Origin: G963556115 sp963675945
Lineage (GTDB): Bacteria; Planctomycetota; SZUA-567
Direction: 5' to 3'
Assembly: GCA_963675945.1 (NCBI GenBank)
Contig: OY780932.1
Span: forward strand, 2,542,001-2,606,000
Length of the DNA stretch: 64,000 bases
Under the pieces are notes generated by a model, which made no database searches, was not told the origin of the DNA, and saw only the letters and a list, made by a program, of their open reading frames with translations. Positions 24,715-33,670 of the stretch are shown piece by piece. The stretch's first letter is position 1, and each line of letters opens with the position of its first letter. Position numbers and translations under genes: made by a program.

Positions 24715-24751
24715 GCAGCTGTTGCTGGGGTAGTTATTTTGCGGGTAGTGA

Positions 24752-25814
24752 ATGCATATGGGTGAGCGTAGTGAGCGAGAGTGGTTGCCGTTGGAGTTGA
24801 TCAAGACTTCGGCGGAATATTTGACAGCCAAGGGTATACCGACTCCACGCCTGGATGCTGAGGTGTTGCTCTGTGCAGTCCTTGGATGCAGCCGGGTAAA
24901 GCTGTATACGTTGTATGCTGAACCTGTTAGTCCTGATGGGCTTGCAACATATCGGGAGATGATTCGCCGACGCGTGGCGCGGGAGCCGGTGAGCAGGATT
25001 CTGGGCAAACGTGAATTTATGGGGTTGGAGTTTGTCGTGACCCCGGATGTACTCTCGCCGCGCCCGGAGACAGAGATATTGGTCGAGAAAGTTTTGCAGC
25101 TCTTTGATGCGGCTCCTAAGCAGAAGCGTTCTGAGATTATTGGCCGGGAGCGAGAGCGCAAGAGTATTGCAGAGCTCAAGGAGCAGGTCGCTGCCCTCAG
25201 AGCAGATGAGGTTCCGCCGGAGGTGCAGGAGGCAATAGCCAGGTATGAAACGGAGCGGGAGTCTGAGCTGGAAGAGAGCGCTGCGGCGGCGGTTAGTGCT
25301 AGGCGTCTGCTTGATCTGGGTACCGGTAGTGGGTGTATACCTATCTCGGTTGTTTGCCAGCTTGGCGGGGTAAGTGCGGTCGGAGTAGATGTCAGCCCGA
25401 GCGGCTCTAAGGGTTGCACAGGATAATGCTGAGCGGCTCGGGGTGGCGCAGAAGGTTGAGTTTAGAGAGAGTGACTTTTTTCAAGCTCTTGACCCGGCGG
25501 AAAAATTCGATATTATTGTCTCCAATCCACCATATCTGGTAGAGGGGGACAGTGCTATCTGGCCTGAGGTTTCGGGGTATGATCCAGAGTTGGCACTCTA
25601 TGGTGGGGTAGACGGCTTGGCGTGTTACCGCGTGATCATAGCCGGGTGTGCCGATTACCTTCTGCCCGGTGGACAGTTGTTGCTGGAACTTGGAGCAGGG
25701 CAACTTGGAGCGGTGACTGAGTTGGTACGCGAGGCTTATCCCGGGGCTGAGGTCGAGAGTATTGATGATTACTCGGGTATTCAACGGGTGTTGCTCGTGC
25801 GTAATATCTGTTAG
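24752..25814 (+). CDS. prmC: Release factor glutamine methyltransferase, frameshifted
   Basis: Two overlapping frames together make PrmC, which methylates the GGQ glutamine of RF1/RF2. Frame one carries the N-terminal domain (ILGKREFMGLEF, SPRPETE) and AdoMet motif LDLGTGSG; frame two carries NAERLG..., VSNPPYL (NPPY catalytic motif) and the C-terminus. They join at a CCC run (25396-25398): removing one C restores VDVSRAALRVAQDNAERLG. The gene is therefore either broken or contains a sequencing error. Also odd is a ~60-residue charged helical insertion (about residues 121-183, rich in Arg and Glu) between PETE and LDLGTGSG, where PrmC normally has about 20 residues. Confidence 0.85.
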
Positions 25815-25956
25815 CTTGTGGTCTCAACCGGAGAAGATTGAGGCGTTGGTGGCGGGTTGGATGTGGTGAATATTATTCAGTATATATATGTGCGCAGGAT
25901 AGAGTCCTGAGCCTGGAGTATGGCTCTTTACGTGATGTATAGAAAGTTATAAAGAT

Positions 25957-27489
25957 ATGTTTGACAGCTTGACGGATAGGATGAATGGGGCTTTTAAGAG
26001 CCTTATCGGACAGGGGAAGATATCTGAGAGTAATATCGATGAGGCGGTACGTGAAGTGCGGGTCGCTCTGCTTGAAGCGGATGTCAATATCGGTATTGCC
26101 AGATCCTTTGTCGAACGTATCAAGACCGAAGCACTCGGTGCGAAGGTGCTCACCGCGGTAGACCCGAGTGAGATGTTTGTCAAGATTGTACATGACGCGA
26201 TTGTGGATCTGCTCGGTGGTGAACGCGAAGGCATTAACTTCAAGGCTGAGGGGCCTACGGTTATCATGCTCTGTGGTCTGCAGGGTGCGGGTAAGACTAC
26301 GACCTGTGGTAAGCTGGCTTCACGCTTCAAGGCTGAGGGGCGTAGACCGCTTTTGGTAGCGGCGGATGTGCAGCGGCCGGCGGCAATTGAACAGCTCAGA
26401 GTTCTCGGTAGGCAGATCGAGGTTCAGGTTCATGCTCAGGAGGGTGGTGACCCGGTTAAAATCTGTAAGCAGAGTCTGGAAATTGCTAAACTCCATGATC
26501 TTGATACGATTATTCTCGATACTGCGGGGCGTCTGCATGTCGATGACACGTTGATGAACGAGTTGGAGAAGATAGTCAAGGCGACCAGCCCTGCTGAGAT
26601 TCTCTTTGTCTGTGATGCGATGATCGGGCAGAGTGCGGTAGATACTGCGGAAGAGTTCAACAAACGCTTGAATATCTCCGGTGCGGTGATGACCAAGATG
26701 GATAGTGATGCGCGTGGTGGTGCGGCGCTATCACTGCGTGAGCTTACTGGTGTTTGTATAAAGTATGTAACTGTCGGTGAGAAGCTTGATGCGATAGAAG
26801 AATTTCATCCGGAGCGAATGGCGGGTAGAATCCTCGGTATGGGTGATGTGGTCTCGCTCGTGGAGAAGGCGCAGAGTGTTGTCGACGAGAAAGAGGCGGA
26901 GGCGATGCGCGCCAAACTCGAGAAGAATAAATTCACTCTCGAGGATTTTCAGAAGCAGCTTGCGCAGATCAAAAAGATGGGTAGTATCAAGGATCTGCTC
27001 GGTCTACTGCCGGGTATTGGCAGTAAGCTCAAGGGACTTGATATTGATGAGTCCAAGTTCAAGAAGATTGAGGCGCTAATTCAGAGTATGACCCCGGAAG
27101 AACGGCAGAACCCGGAGGTAATTGGTTTGGCGCGGATGAAGCGTATCGCCGGTGGTTCGGGCAACTTTGATATCAATGGTGATCCGGCTACCAAACCGGT
27201 GAAGGAACTGCTGAAACAGTTCGCCCAGATGCGCAAGATGATCGGCAAGATGGGTAAGCTTGGTATGTTCTCAACCGAGACCTACGCTGGCATGGAGGAT
27301 ATGGATGTAGATCCGCAGAGTATGCTGGCAGCACAGGAGCGGGGGGAAGATCCGGGGCAGTTGCCGAATGTGCCGGGAATGGGCAGTGTGTTCAATAAAT
27401 CAAAGAAACAAGGGGCAAAAGCCCAACAGGATAAAAAGAAAGATCGTAAGAAAGAGAAACAACGTAGAAAGAAAAGAAAGAGGAGGTAA
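25957..27489 (+). CDS. ffh: Signal recognition particle protein Ffh
   Basis: 510 residues with N, G and M domains. The GTPase motifs are GLQGAGKTTTCGKLA, ADVQRPAA, DTAGRLHVD and TKMDSDARGG. The methionine-rich M domain (GMGDVVSLVEKAQ, then SMTPEERQNPEVI and RMKRIAGGSG) binds 4.5S RNA and signal peptides. The final ~30 residues are almost all Lys, Arg and Gln, longer than usual. rpsP follows five bases after the stop, its Shine-Dalgarno AGGAGG lying inside the last codons of ffh. Confidence 0.97.
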   Translation: MFDSLTDRMNGAFKSLIGQGKISESNIDEAVREVRVALLEADVNIGIARSFVERIKTEALGAKVLTAVDPSEMFVKIVHDAIVDLLGGEREGINFKAEGPTVIMLCGLQGAGKTTTCGKLASRFKAEGRRPLLVAADVQRPAAIEQLRVLGRQIEVQVHAQEGGDPVKICKQSLEIAKLHDLDTIILDTAGRLHVDDTLMNELEKIVKATSPAEILFVCDAMIGQSAVDTAEEFNKRLNISGAVMTKMDSDARGGAALSLRELTGVCIKYVTVGEKLDAIEEFHPERMAGRILGMGDVVSLVEKAQSVVDEKEAEAMRAKLEKNKFTLEDFQKQLAQIKKMGSIKDLLGLLPGIGSKLKGLDIDESKFKKIEALIQSMTPEERQNPEVIGLARMKRIAGGSGNFDINGDPATKPVKELLKQFAQMRKMIGKMGKLGMFSTETYAGMEDMDVDPQSMLAAQERGEDPGQLPNVPGMGSVFNKSKKQGAKAQQDKKKDRKKEKQRRKKRKRR

Positions 27490-27494
27490 CTAAC

Positions 27495-27884
27495 TTGGCT
27501 GTATGTATTAGACTGAAACGTGATGGACGTAAGCATCTTCCATTTTACCACATCTGTGTCTTCAATAGTCGTCAGCGTCGTGATGGTCGTCCTATTGAAC
27601 AGCTTGGGTTTTATGACCCTGCTTCAAATGCTGAAGAGAAGGTAAGAATTGATGTTGAGAGAGTTAAGTATTGGGTTGGTGAAGGCGCCAAGCCTAGCGA
27701 GACTGTGGCAACTCTTCTCCGTAAGGAAGGTATCACTGCGGATATGTGGAATAGTGGTATCAAGAAGAAGAACCGCAAGAGATCTGAAGGCGCTGCTCAG
27801 AGAAGGATGGAGCAGAAAAAGGCACGTGCTGTAAAGGTACGTAAGAAATCTCGCAACAAAAAGGTAGTTGCACCCGCTTCATAA
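27495..27884 (+). CDS. rpsP: 30S ribosomal protein S16
   Basis: A 129-residue S16: CIRLKRDGRKHLPFYHICVF, DGRPIEQLGFYDP and the VERVKYWVGEGAKPSETVA motif. It carries a basic C-terminal extension (RKRSEGAAQRRMEQKKARAV and onwards) beyond the ~80-residue core. Start is TTG 27495, eight bases after AGGAGG. Coupled to ffh, as is common. Confidence 0.95.
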   Translation: MAVCIRLKRDGRKHLPFYHICVFNSRQRRDGRPIEQLGFYDPASNAEEKVRIDVERVKYWVGEGAKPSETVATLLRKEGITADMWNSGIKKKNRKRSEGAAQRRMEQKKARAVKVRKKSRNKKVVAPAS

Positions 27885-27914
27885 AACTCTCTTATGATTT
27901 AGCTATATATAATT

Positions 27915-27950
27915 AAACCACATACACCTTTGATGTGTATGTGGTTTGTT
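27915..27950 (+). terminator. Hairpin terminator after rpsP
   Basis: AAACCACATACAC and GTGTATGTGGTTT pair perfectly over 13 bases with a seven-base loop, 31 bases after the rpsP stop. The trailing T tract is short (GTT), so it may be bidirectional or assist the convergent ZIP gene. Confidence 0.75.
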
Positions 27951-28007
27951 GCGCTTAAATTTTAGCATAGGTCAGTCTGACTCTTCCTGAGGGGAGTTTA
28001 ATTGTAT

Positions 28008-28820
28008 TCAAACTTTCAAGTAGAAGGCCAGAATTGTCATTAAGCTGAAGCCGAGAGCTACAAAGAAAATTTTCGCACCGATATACTTTTTGATATTAAA
28101 TTCCTTGTTGAGAAGATTTACAATTGATATATAGAGAAAAGTTCCTGCTGCCATGGAGTCAAACAAACCTTCGACAATATGCTCTGACCTGTGTGGCAGG
28201 ACTTTGTCCAGAATAGCACCGATAATGATGCCGATGGGGGTCATCAGGCTGAAAAAGATAATGATATACATTATCTTGGACTTGTTGAATTGTGATTTTA
28301 TAAGATTGGTGGCGAGAGCGAAAGCTGCGCTGCCTTTATGAGCTATTACTGCTAGGAATAAAATAAGGGTAAGCGATAAGGTGTTCTCGGTACCGAGTGA
28401 GACACCGGTGATGACGGAATGGATTGAGAGTATTATCGCTAGCAGGTATGGAGTTAGCGGGCTGTCATGGTCTGAATCATTGAATTGAATATTATGATGC
28501 TTGTCGAGAAAGATATTCTCAATAAACAGGAGTAGTAGAAAGCCTAGGGCACAGAGGAAGAAGGCCCAGGGGAAAGCACTTTTAACAGTTTGTGCGTAAT
28601 TTTTAACTGCATCCGGTAGCATATGAATCAGCCCCGCACCCAGGAAGATACCGGCGCTGAACGAGGTGCCGAGGGCGAAGAGTTTGTTGTGTCTCTTGCT
28701 TTCAGCTATTTTCAAAGATATTACCCCACCCAGTATTCCGGTGAAAAAGATAAAAATGAAGGCGATGAATTTGATAAGAAGTAAAGGCATGATGTCTGCT
28801 TTCGCTAATATTGGTGTCAT
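28008..28820 (-). CDS. ZIP-family divalent metal transporter
   Basis: About 270 residues with eight predicted membrane helices. The ZIP signature is in helices IV and V: HSVITGVSLGTEN and HKGSAAFALA, whose His residues bind metal (usually zinc) in the pore. LIHMLPDA near the N-terminus resembles the eukaryotic ZIP-I type. A histidine/aspartate-rich loop (DKHHNIQFNDSDHDSP) lies between helices III and IV, typical for metal capture. The start is uncertain: I use the ATG at 28820; ATG 28790 and an upstream TTG at 28874 are alternatives. None has a strong ribosome binding site. Confidence 0.87.
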   Translation of the reverse strand: MTPILAKADIMPLLLIKFIAFIFIFFTGILGGVISLKIAESKRHNKLFALGTSFSAGIFLGAGLIHMLPDAVKNYAQTVKSAFPWAFFLCALGFLLLLFIENIFLDKHHNIQFNDSDHDSPLTPYLLAIILSIHSVITGVSLGTENTLSLTLILFLAVIAHKGSAAFALATNLIKSQFNKSKIMYIIIFFSLMTPIGIIIGAILDKVLPHRSEHIVEGLFDSMAAGTFLYISIVNLLNKEFNIKKYIGAKIFFVALGFSLMTILAFYLKV

Positions 28821-29006
28821 ATCTGTATACTTAGGTGTTCTGTAAACTATAGCACTTATTATATTTTTTAACAATGTAGGTTTTGAAATATTAATGATTT
28901 GAACTTGTATTAAATTAAAAGAATCCTTGTCCAGAAGGTGGATATTTATAGAATATAGTACTTATTGCTTCGAGAATACTCGCAAACACCTTTTCAGGAT
29001 AATCTG

Positions 29007-30257
29007 ATGTATATGATCAAACTTGCATGGATTTATGTCCATGCCAGAATAATAAATTATGTGGCGGTGCTGGTGGTGGCGTTGACTTTGATGGCATCGA
29101 TAGTCGTAATCGGTGTGACCGATGGGATGCTGGTCGATATGGAGAAACGCATCCGTAATCTCGGTGAACAGGTGGCTCTCTCGTTCCGAGTTCCGGTAGC
29201 GGAGTCACAGCTTGCGGCAATACCGGAGATCGACGGGGTAGAGGGGTTTACCCCGTTGATTAGGGATTATGCTCTGCTGAAGCATGGTCTGATCACCGAG
29301 CCGGGTGTGGCTTACGGTATTGATCTGAAGCGAGAACTCAAGTATTCCTCACTGGCTGAGCATTTACAGGATGTCAAGATAGATCCGGAAAATCCGCAGT
29401 GGGTGGGTCTCGGGGTTGAAACCAGGGGGCTGCCGCCGGTCTTTGTCGGTATCAATCTGGCTGAACGCTTGGGACTTGAGGCAGGGGATACCATGACCAT
29501 TAACTATTCTCCTCCTAATTCCAATAAACTGGTTAGTCGTGAATTCTTTGTAAGCAGTATCTTCAGCAGCGGTTCGCCGCTCAAAGATCGTAACGGCTTT
29601 TACCTCCCTCTGGCGGCGGCGCGGCAGTTATTCATGACTGAGGCGGAGCAAGAGAGTAGTGGGGTCTCGGGATTATCCTTCTTTTTGCGCGATCCAGATC
29701 AGGCCGACAGCCTTGAGGTGCCGATAATCAAGAGTGTTGTCCCGGCACTTGGACTGAGTTATCGCGGGGTCTATAGTACGACCTGGAAGAAGCGTTGGCG
29801 CTCAATTCATGACGGTATGGCTTATGAGAATATGCTGATGGAGGTAATTCTCTTTTTCATGAACCTGTCTTCGGGCTTCTGTGTCTTTGCCGTGCTGGCG
29901 ACTCTGGCCAGTCGGCGGGTAAAGGATGTAGGCCTGCTACGTTGTCTTGGAGCCAAGAGAGTGAATACAGTCTGTATTTTTTTGCTGGTAGGCTTCTTTA
30001 TCGGGCTGATGGGAGGGGTGATCGGAGTTGGTGCTGGGTATCTGGTTGGGTATAATCTCAGTAGCATCTGGGAGTTCTTTACCGGGCAACCCTTCTATTC
30101 GCCGCAGCTCTTCGGGCATACGAGTCCGCCGGTTATCTATACTTGGAAGGTATGTATTTACGCCGGGGCGGCTCTGCTTATTTCACTTGTTTCTGCACTC
30201 TATCCGGCAGTGTCCGCCGGGTGCAGGGAGCCGGTGACGGCATTGAAGGAGGAGTGA
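29007..30257 (+). CDS. LolC/LolE-like ABC transporter permease
   Basis: 416 residues with the MacB/LolC-type layout: one N-terminal helix (residues ~13-35), a large periplasmic domain and three C-terminal helices (FFMNLSSGFCVFAVLATLA, then FLLVGFFIGLMGGVIGVGAG). VKDVGLLRCLGAKR is the FtsX-like cytoplasmic coupling motif. Such permeases pull lipoproteins from the inner membrane. I start at ATG 29007 after AGGA; an earlier TTG at 28965 lacks a site. The ATPase gene follows three bases after its stop. Confidence 0.87.
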   Translation: MYMIKLAWIYVHARIINYVAVLVVALTLMASIVVIGVTDGMLVDMEKRIRNLGEQVALSFRVPVAESQLAAIPEIDGVEGFTPLIRDYALLKHGLITEPGVAYGIDLKRELKYSSLAEHLQDVKIDPENPQWVGLGVETRGLPPVFVGINLAERLGLEAGDTMTINYSPPNSNKLVSREFFVSSIFSSGSPLKDRNGFYLPLAAARQLFMTEAEQESSGVSGLSFFLRDPDQADSLEVPIIKSVVPALGLSYRGVYSTTWKKRWRSIHDGMAYENMLMEVILFFMNLSSGFCVFAVLATLASRRVKDVGLLRCLGAKRVNTVCIFLLVGFFIGLMGGVIGVGAGYLVGYNLSSIWEFFTGQPFYSPQLFGHTSPPVIYTWKVCIYAGAALLISLVSALYPAVSAGCREPVTALKEE

Positions 30258-30260
30258 TAT

Positions 30261-30986
30261 ATGTTGCAACGGGATTATGTGGCTACTGAGGAGCAGGCGG
30301 GAGTTATCTGTTGTGAGCAGTTATGTAAGAGTTTTCACGATGGCGAGAAGGAACTGGAAATTCTGCAAGGTGTGGATTTAACCGTCTATCCCGGGGAGAG
30401 TGTGGCTATTATCGGACGGAGTGGTACCGGTAAGAGTACCTTGCTCAATACGCTGGGACTCCTCGATACTCCGACTGCCGGCAGGATAATTCTGAATAAT
30501 ATCGATACTACTAAGCTCTCTGATACTGCCAAGACCAGAATTCGCGGGCAGGAGATTGGTTTTGTCTTTCAGCAGTATCACCTCTTTGCTGATCTTAATG
30601 CTCTGGATAATGTCTTGATTGCAGGTAATTTTGCGAGGAAAAATCTGGGGAAGGAGTACGCTTGTACCTTGCTGGAGCAGGTTGGACTGGCTGAACGTAT
30701 CAGCCATAAGCCGGCAAAATTGTCAGGAGGAGAGCAGCAGCGGGTGGCTATTGCCCGGGCGTTGTATGCAGATCCGGCGATCCTGCTCTGTGATGAACCG
30801 ACGGGAAATCTTGATCCGCAGAGTGGGGAAGAGGTGATGGGGTTACTCTTTGAGGTTGTGCAGCAGCACAGGGCGTCTATGGTGTTGGTGACACATGATA
30901 AGCAGCTGGCTGCCAAAGCAGATAGAGCTTTACGCCTGAGCGGGGGTGAGTTAGCTCTGTGCAGATTGGCAGAATTATCGGGATAG
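30261..30986 (+). CDS. LolD-like ABC transporter ATPase
   Basis: 241 residues. Walker A is GRSGTGKSTLLN, Q-loop FVFQQYHLFADLNALDNV, signature LSGGEQQRVAIARAL, Walker B ILLCDEPTGNLD, and H-loop VLVTHDK. The LFADLNALDNV region and TGNLD tail fit the LolD/MacB/FtsE group that pairs with permeases of the type encoded just upstream. GGAGGAG overlaps the end of the permease gene, so the two are coupled. Likely lipoprotein release, though substrate cannot be read from sequence. Confidence 0.9.
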   Translation: MLQRDYVATEEQAGVICCEQLCKSFHDGEKELEILQGVDLTVYPGESVAIIGRSGTGKSTLLNTLGLLDTPTAGRIILNNIDTTKLSDTAKTRIRGQEIGFVFQQYHLFADLNALDNVLIAGNFARKNLGKEYACTLLEQVGLAERISHKPAKLSGGEQQRVAIARALYADPAILLCDEPTGNLDPQSGEEVMGLLFEVVQQHRASMVLVTHDKQLAAKADRALRLSGGELALCRLAELSG

Positions 30987-30991
30987 AGGTT

Positions 30992-32053
30992 TCAGATTGT
31001 TTCTGTATCTCCAGCAAAGCAGTCTACAAATAATTTATTGCATTGTAAATACTCTTGCATATTTCTGACCAGGTGTACCGGGGTGTAGTGTATCTTCTTG
31101 CCCGGTTTTTGGGTACTAAGCAGGCAGTTTACAGCTTTTACCGCACTGATCTCAAAACAAGGGTCGGCACTCATTATGCCGGTGGGCAGGCTGCCTTGAA
31201 GATTATCATAGCCCCATAAGGGAATTGCTTCAATACCAAGTTCCGTCAGCGCTCGCTGCGCGCCTCTGGCGCTGAGGTCATTGGCAGCAAAGACGGCATC
31301 AAATTTGACTTTATTTTTGATACATTCCTTGATTGCCTTATAGCCGGAGATCTCGGTAAAATTACCGTTGACTATTAGACTTGGATCGAACTTTAACTTG
31401 GAATCACGCATTGCTTGCTTGTAGCCTTTCAGGCGTTGTAACCCCGGGAGTTTTGTCTGATTACCAGTGATGTGCAGTATGCGTCTGCAACCCATTCGGA
31501 TAAGCTCATTGGTAATTTCAACCGAAGCGCTGAGATCGTTGGTGTTGATCAACCAGACATTGTCGTTTATCAGCTTTGAGTTGGTAGAGTAGTCGATAAG
31601 GGCGACCTTATTACCAGTAGTGATAAAGTTATCGATAAAAGGGTTGTGCATCTCGGCGCCAATGAAAATGCCGCTGGATATATTGCCGTTCTGGAAGAGG
31701 CTTTTGACCCGTATTTCACAACTCTGATCGAAGACTACATCTATCAGTAGCTGATGCTTGTGATGCAGAACCTCGGCACCCACCGAGGATACAAAGTTCA
31801 TAAAGTAACCGATAAGATTGGAGCGCATATTTTTTTTGTACTTGGTTTCAAAGATAAATAGCCCGATAACACTGCTCTTCTTACCAGCCAGAGTCTGAGC
31901 ATTGGTATTTGGGGTGTAACCCAGTTCTTCAATGGTCTGTAAAACTTTCTGCCGGGTACTCTCGATTACGTTCGGATTATTATTGATGACTCTGGAGACC
32001 GTACTCCGGGAAACACCGGCTTTTTTCGCAACTTCTGTACTGTTAATCTTCAT
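30992..32053 (-). CDS. LacI-family transcriptional regulator
   Basis: 353 residues. The N-terminal helix-turn-helix is textbook LacI: STEVAKKAGVSRSTVSRVIN followed by the hinge-helix region GYTPNTNAQTLAGKKSSVIG. A periplasmic-binding-protein-like ligand domain fills the rest (RRILHITGN, FDAVFAANDLSARGAQRAL). I use the ATG at 32053, five bases after GAGG; the frame continues to 32107 but that part covers a candidate operator. It is divergent from an aminotransferase gene. The effector is unknown. Confidence 0.9.
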   Translation of the reverse strand: MKINSTEVAKKAGVSRSTVSRVINNNPNVIESTRQKVLQTIEELGYTPNTNAQTLAGKKSSVIGLFIFETKYKKNMRSNLIGYFMNFVSSVGAEVLHHKHQLLIDVVFDQSCEIRVKSLFQNGNISSGIFIGAEMHNPFIDNFITTGNKVALIDYSTNSKLINDNVWLINTNDLSASVEITNELIRMGCRRILHITGNQTKLPGLQRLKGYKQAMRDSKLKFDPSLIVNGNFTEISGYKAIKECIKNKVKFDAVFAANDLSARGAQRALTELGIEAIPLWGYDNLQGSLPTGIMSADPCFEISAVKAVNCLLSTQKPGKKIHYTPVHLVRNMQEYLQCNKLFVDCFAGDTETI

Positions 32054-32075
32054 CTCGACCTCATAAGGGACAATT

Positions 32076-32091
32076 TTGAACACGCGTTCAA
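32076..32091. promoter_or_regulatory. Candidate LacI-type operator
   Basis: TTGAAC-ACGC-GTTCAA, a 16-bp near-palindrome with six-base arms, 22 bases upstream of the LacI-family start codon. Length and symmetry suit LacI-family sites and imply autoregulation. Confidence 0.6.
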
Positions 32092-32281
32092 TAGCATTAA
32101 TATACATGATCAGGGTTTGTAGTCAATTGGAAATTGTAAAAAGATGGGATAAAATGCTGCTGGTTGCTAGACTATTGCTTAGTGTTTGGCGATAATATAT
32201 TATAATAAGTTGAAGATTAGATAATTGTGTATTATCAGAAATAGGTGGAGAATAGTGCTGTCTTGAGAATGGGATGTTGGA

Positions 32282-33625
32282 ATGTCTGATATAATTGATG
32301 AGGTTCGGCTCAGTGAGTTTGCTCACAAATCGCTGATACCTTCACCTGTAGCCAGGATGAATAGTGAGTTTGCCAAAACCTTTAGGGATGGTGTGGATAT
32401 CAATCTGGGTGTGGGCTATGTAAATGAGGAGACGTTACCGAGCAGAGGTGTAATCGAAGCTATGCAGTATGTCTGTACGCACCCTGAGGAGCATAGAATG
32501 CCACTCAATTACGGTGGCCCGGAGGGGTCTGGAAATCTGGTGGCGGCGGTAAAGCGCTTTCTCTGTAGGCGTGATCCCAGACTTGAACCGACGAGGTTGG
32601 CGCGGCTCAAAGTTATAATCGGTGCCAATGGTGCGACGTCAATTCTTGATGCGCTTGGCGATATCTTTACGCCGGGGATAGTCGTGACCGCAGATCCCTA
32701 TTATTATATTTATTGTGAAGTTCTGCAGCGAAAAGGCTTTGAGGTCAGGACACTGGTTGAGGGTAGTAATGGTCTGGAACCAGCGGCGCTTGAGGCGTAT
32801 CTGGCCGACTTTTCTCCGGCTGAGCTTGAACGCTTGGAGTTTGTGTATATTGTGACGGTGAATAATCCTAGCGGGAGTGTGCTGCCGTTAGCGAAAAGGC
32901 TGGCAATAATTGAGGTCATTACTGAATTGTCAGTTAAGCTGGGACGGGCTATACCAGTATTCTTCGATTGTGCGTATGATTCACTGAGTCATGGGGTTGA
33001 TCCGGCACAACTTGGGTCAGTACTGGTCGAGGAGCCGAGGATACCGGTCTTTGAACTCGGGACATTCTCCAAGATTCTGGCTCCGGCACTGCGGATAGGT
33101 TACCTGCTTGGGGCGGATTCGCCCATAATAACCGCTTTGGTTCAGAAGACGGCTGATATCGGCTTTTCCAATTCGCTTATAATGCAGGAGGTAACCGCCT
33201 GGATGCTGGATAATATTGTTGACACGCAGATAGAGATGGTAAATGCGGCATACCGGAAGAAAGCGCGGATGATTCGTGAGGTTATTACTGCGGAACTCTC
33301 TCCCTGGTTGCAGAGCCTGAGCGGTGGTGAGTGTGGCTTTTATTTCTATCTGACCTTTACTGAGGTCAAGACTGGAAAAGACTCCAAGTTTTACCGCTAT
33401 TTGAATAGAACCACAGGCATTGCCGAGTATGACCTGGATACCCTCGAAGGTGAGAAGAAACCGCTGGTGGTCTATATTCCTGGGGAGATCTGTCAGAATC
33501 CGCTTGGGGCTAATGTCGAACTGGGGAGTAGGCAACTGCGGATCAGTTATGGTTTTGAAGAGTTGGAGTTAATTGTTCAGGCAATAAAATTCATGCGCGA
33601 GGCATGTCTGTATGCGAGTGTTTAG
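32282..33625 (+). CDS. PLP-dependent aminotransferase (class I/II)
   Basis: 447 residues with the fold type I aminotransferase pattern: NYGGPEGSGNLVAAV, TVNNPSGSVLP (binds the PLP ring Asn), a FFDCAYDSLS segment supplying the Asp/Tyr pair, and ELGTFSKILAPALRIGYLLG whose Lys should hold PLP. It resembles the branch near 2-aminoadipate and other multi-substrate aminotransferases; the substrate is not clear. Divergent from the LacI-type regulator, which may control it. Confidence 0.88.
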   Translation: MSDIIDEVRLSEFAHKSLIPSPVARMNSEFAKTFRDGVDINLGVGYVNEETLPSRGVIEAMQYVCTHPEEHRMPLNYGGPEGSGNLVAAVKRFLCRRDPRLEPTRLARLKVIIGANGATSILDALGDIFTPGIVVTADPYYYIYCEVLQRKGFEVRTLVEGSNGLEPAALEAYLADFSPAELERLEFVYIVTVNNPSGSVLPLAKRLAIIEVITELSVKLGRAIPVFFDCAYDSLSHGVDPAQLGSVLVEEPRIPVFELGTFSKILAPALRIGYLLGADSPIITALVQKTADIGFSNSLIMQEVTAWMLDNIVDTQIEMVNAAYRKKARMIREVITAELSPWLQSLSGGECGFYFYLTFTEVKTGKDSKFYRYLNRTTGIAEYDLDTLEGEKKPLVVYIPGEICQNPLGANVELGSRQLRISYGFEELELIVQAIKFMREACLYASV

Positions 33626-33670
33626 TCAAGGTGAGCAATGTGTCGCGGGTTAGCTTGGATGTGAGATAGT

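Noticed and set aside
24752..25814. Two separate genes in place of prmC
   Set aside because: The second frame has no ribosome binding site and begins in the middle of the AdoMet domain; joining the frames by one base gives a full PrmC.
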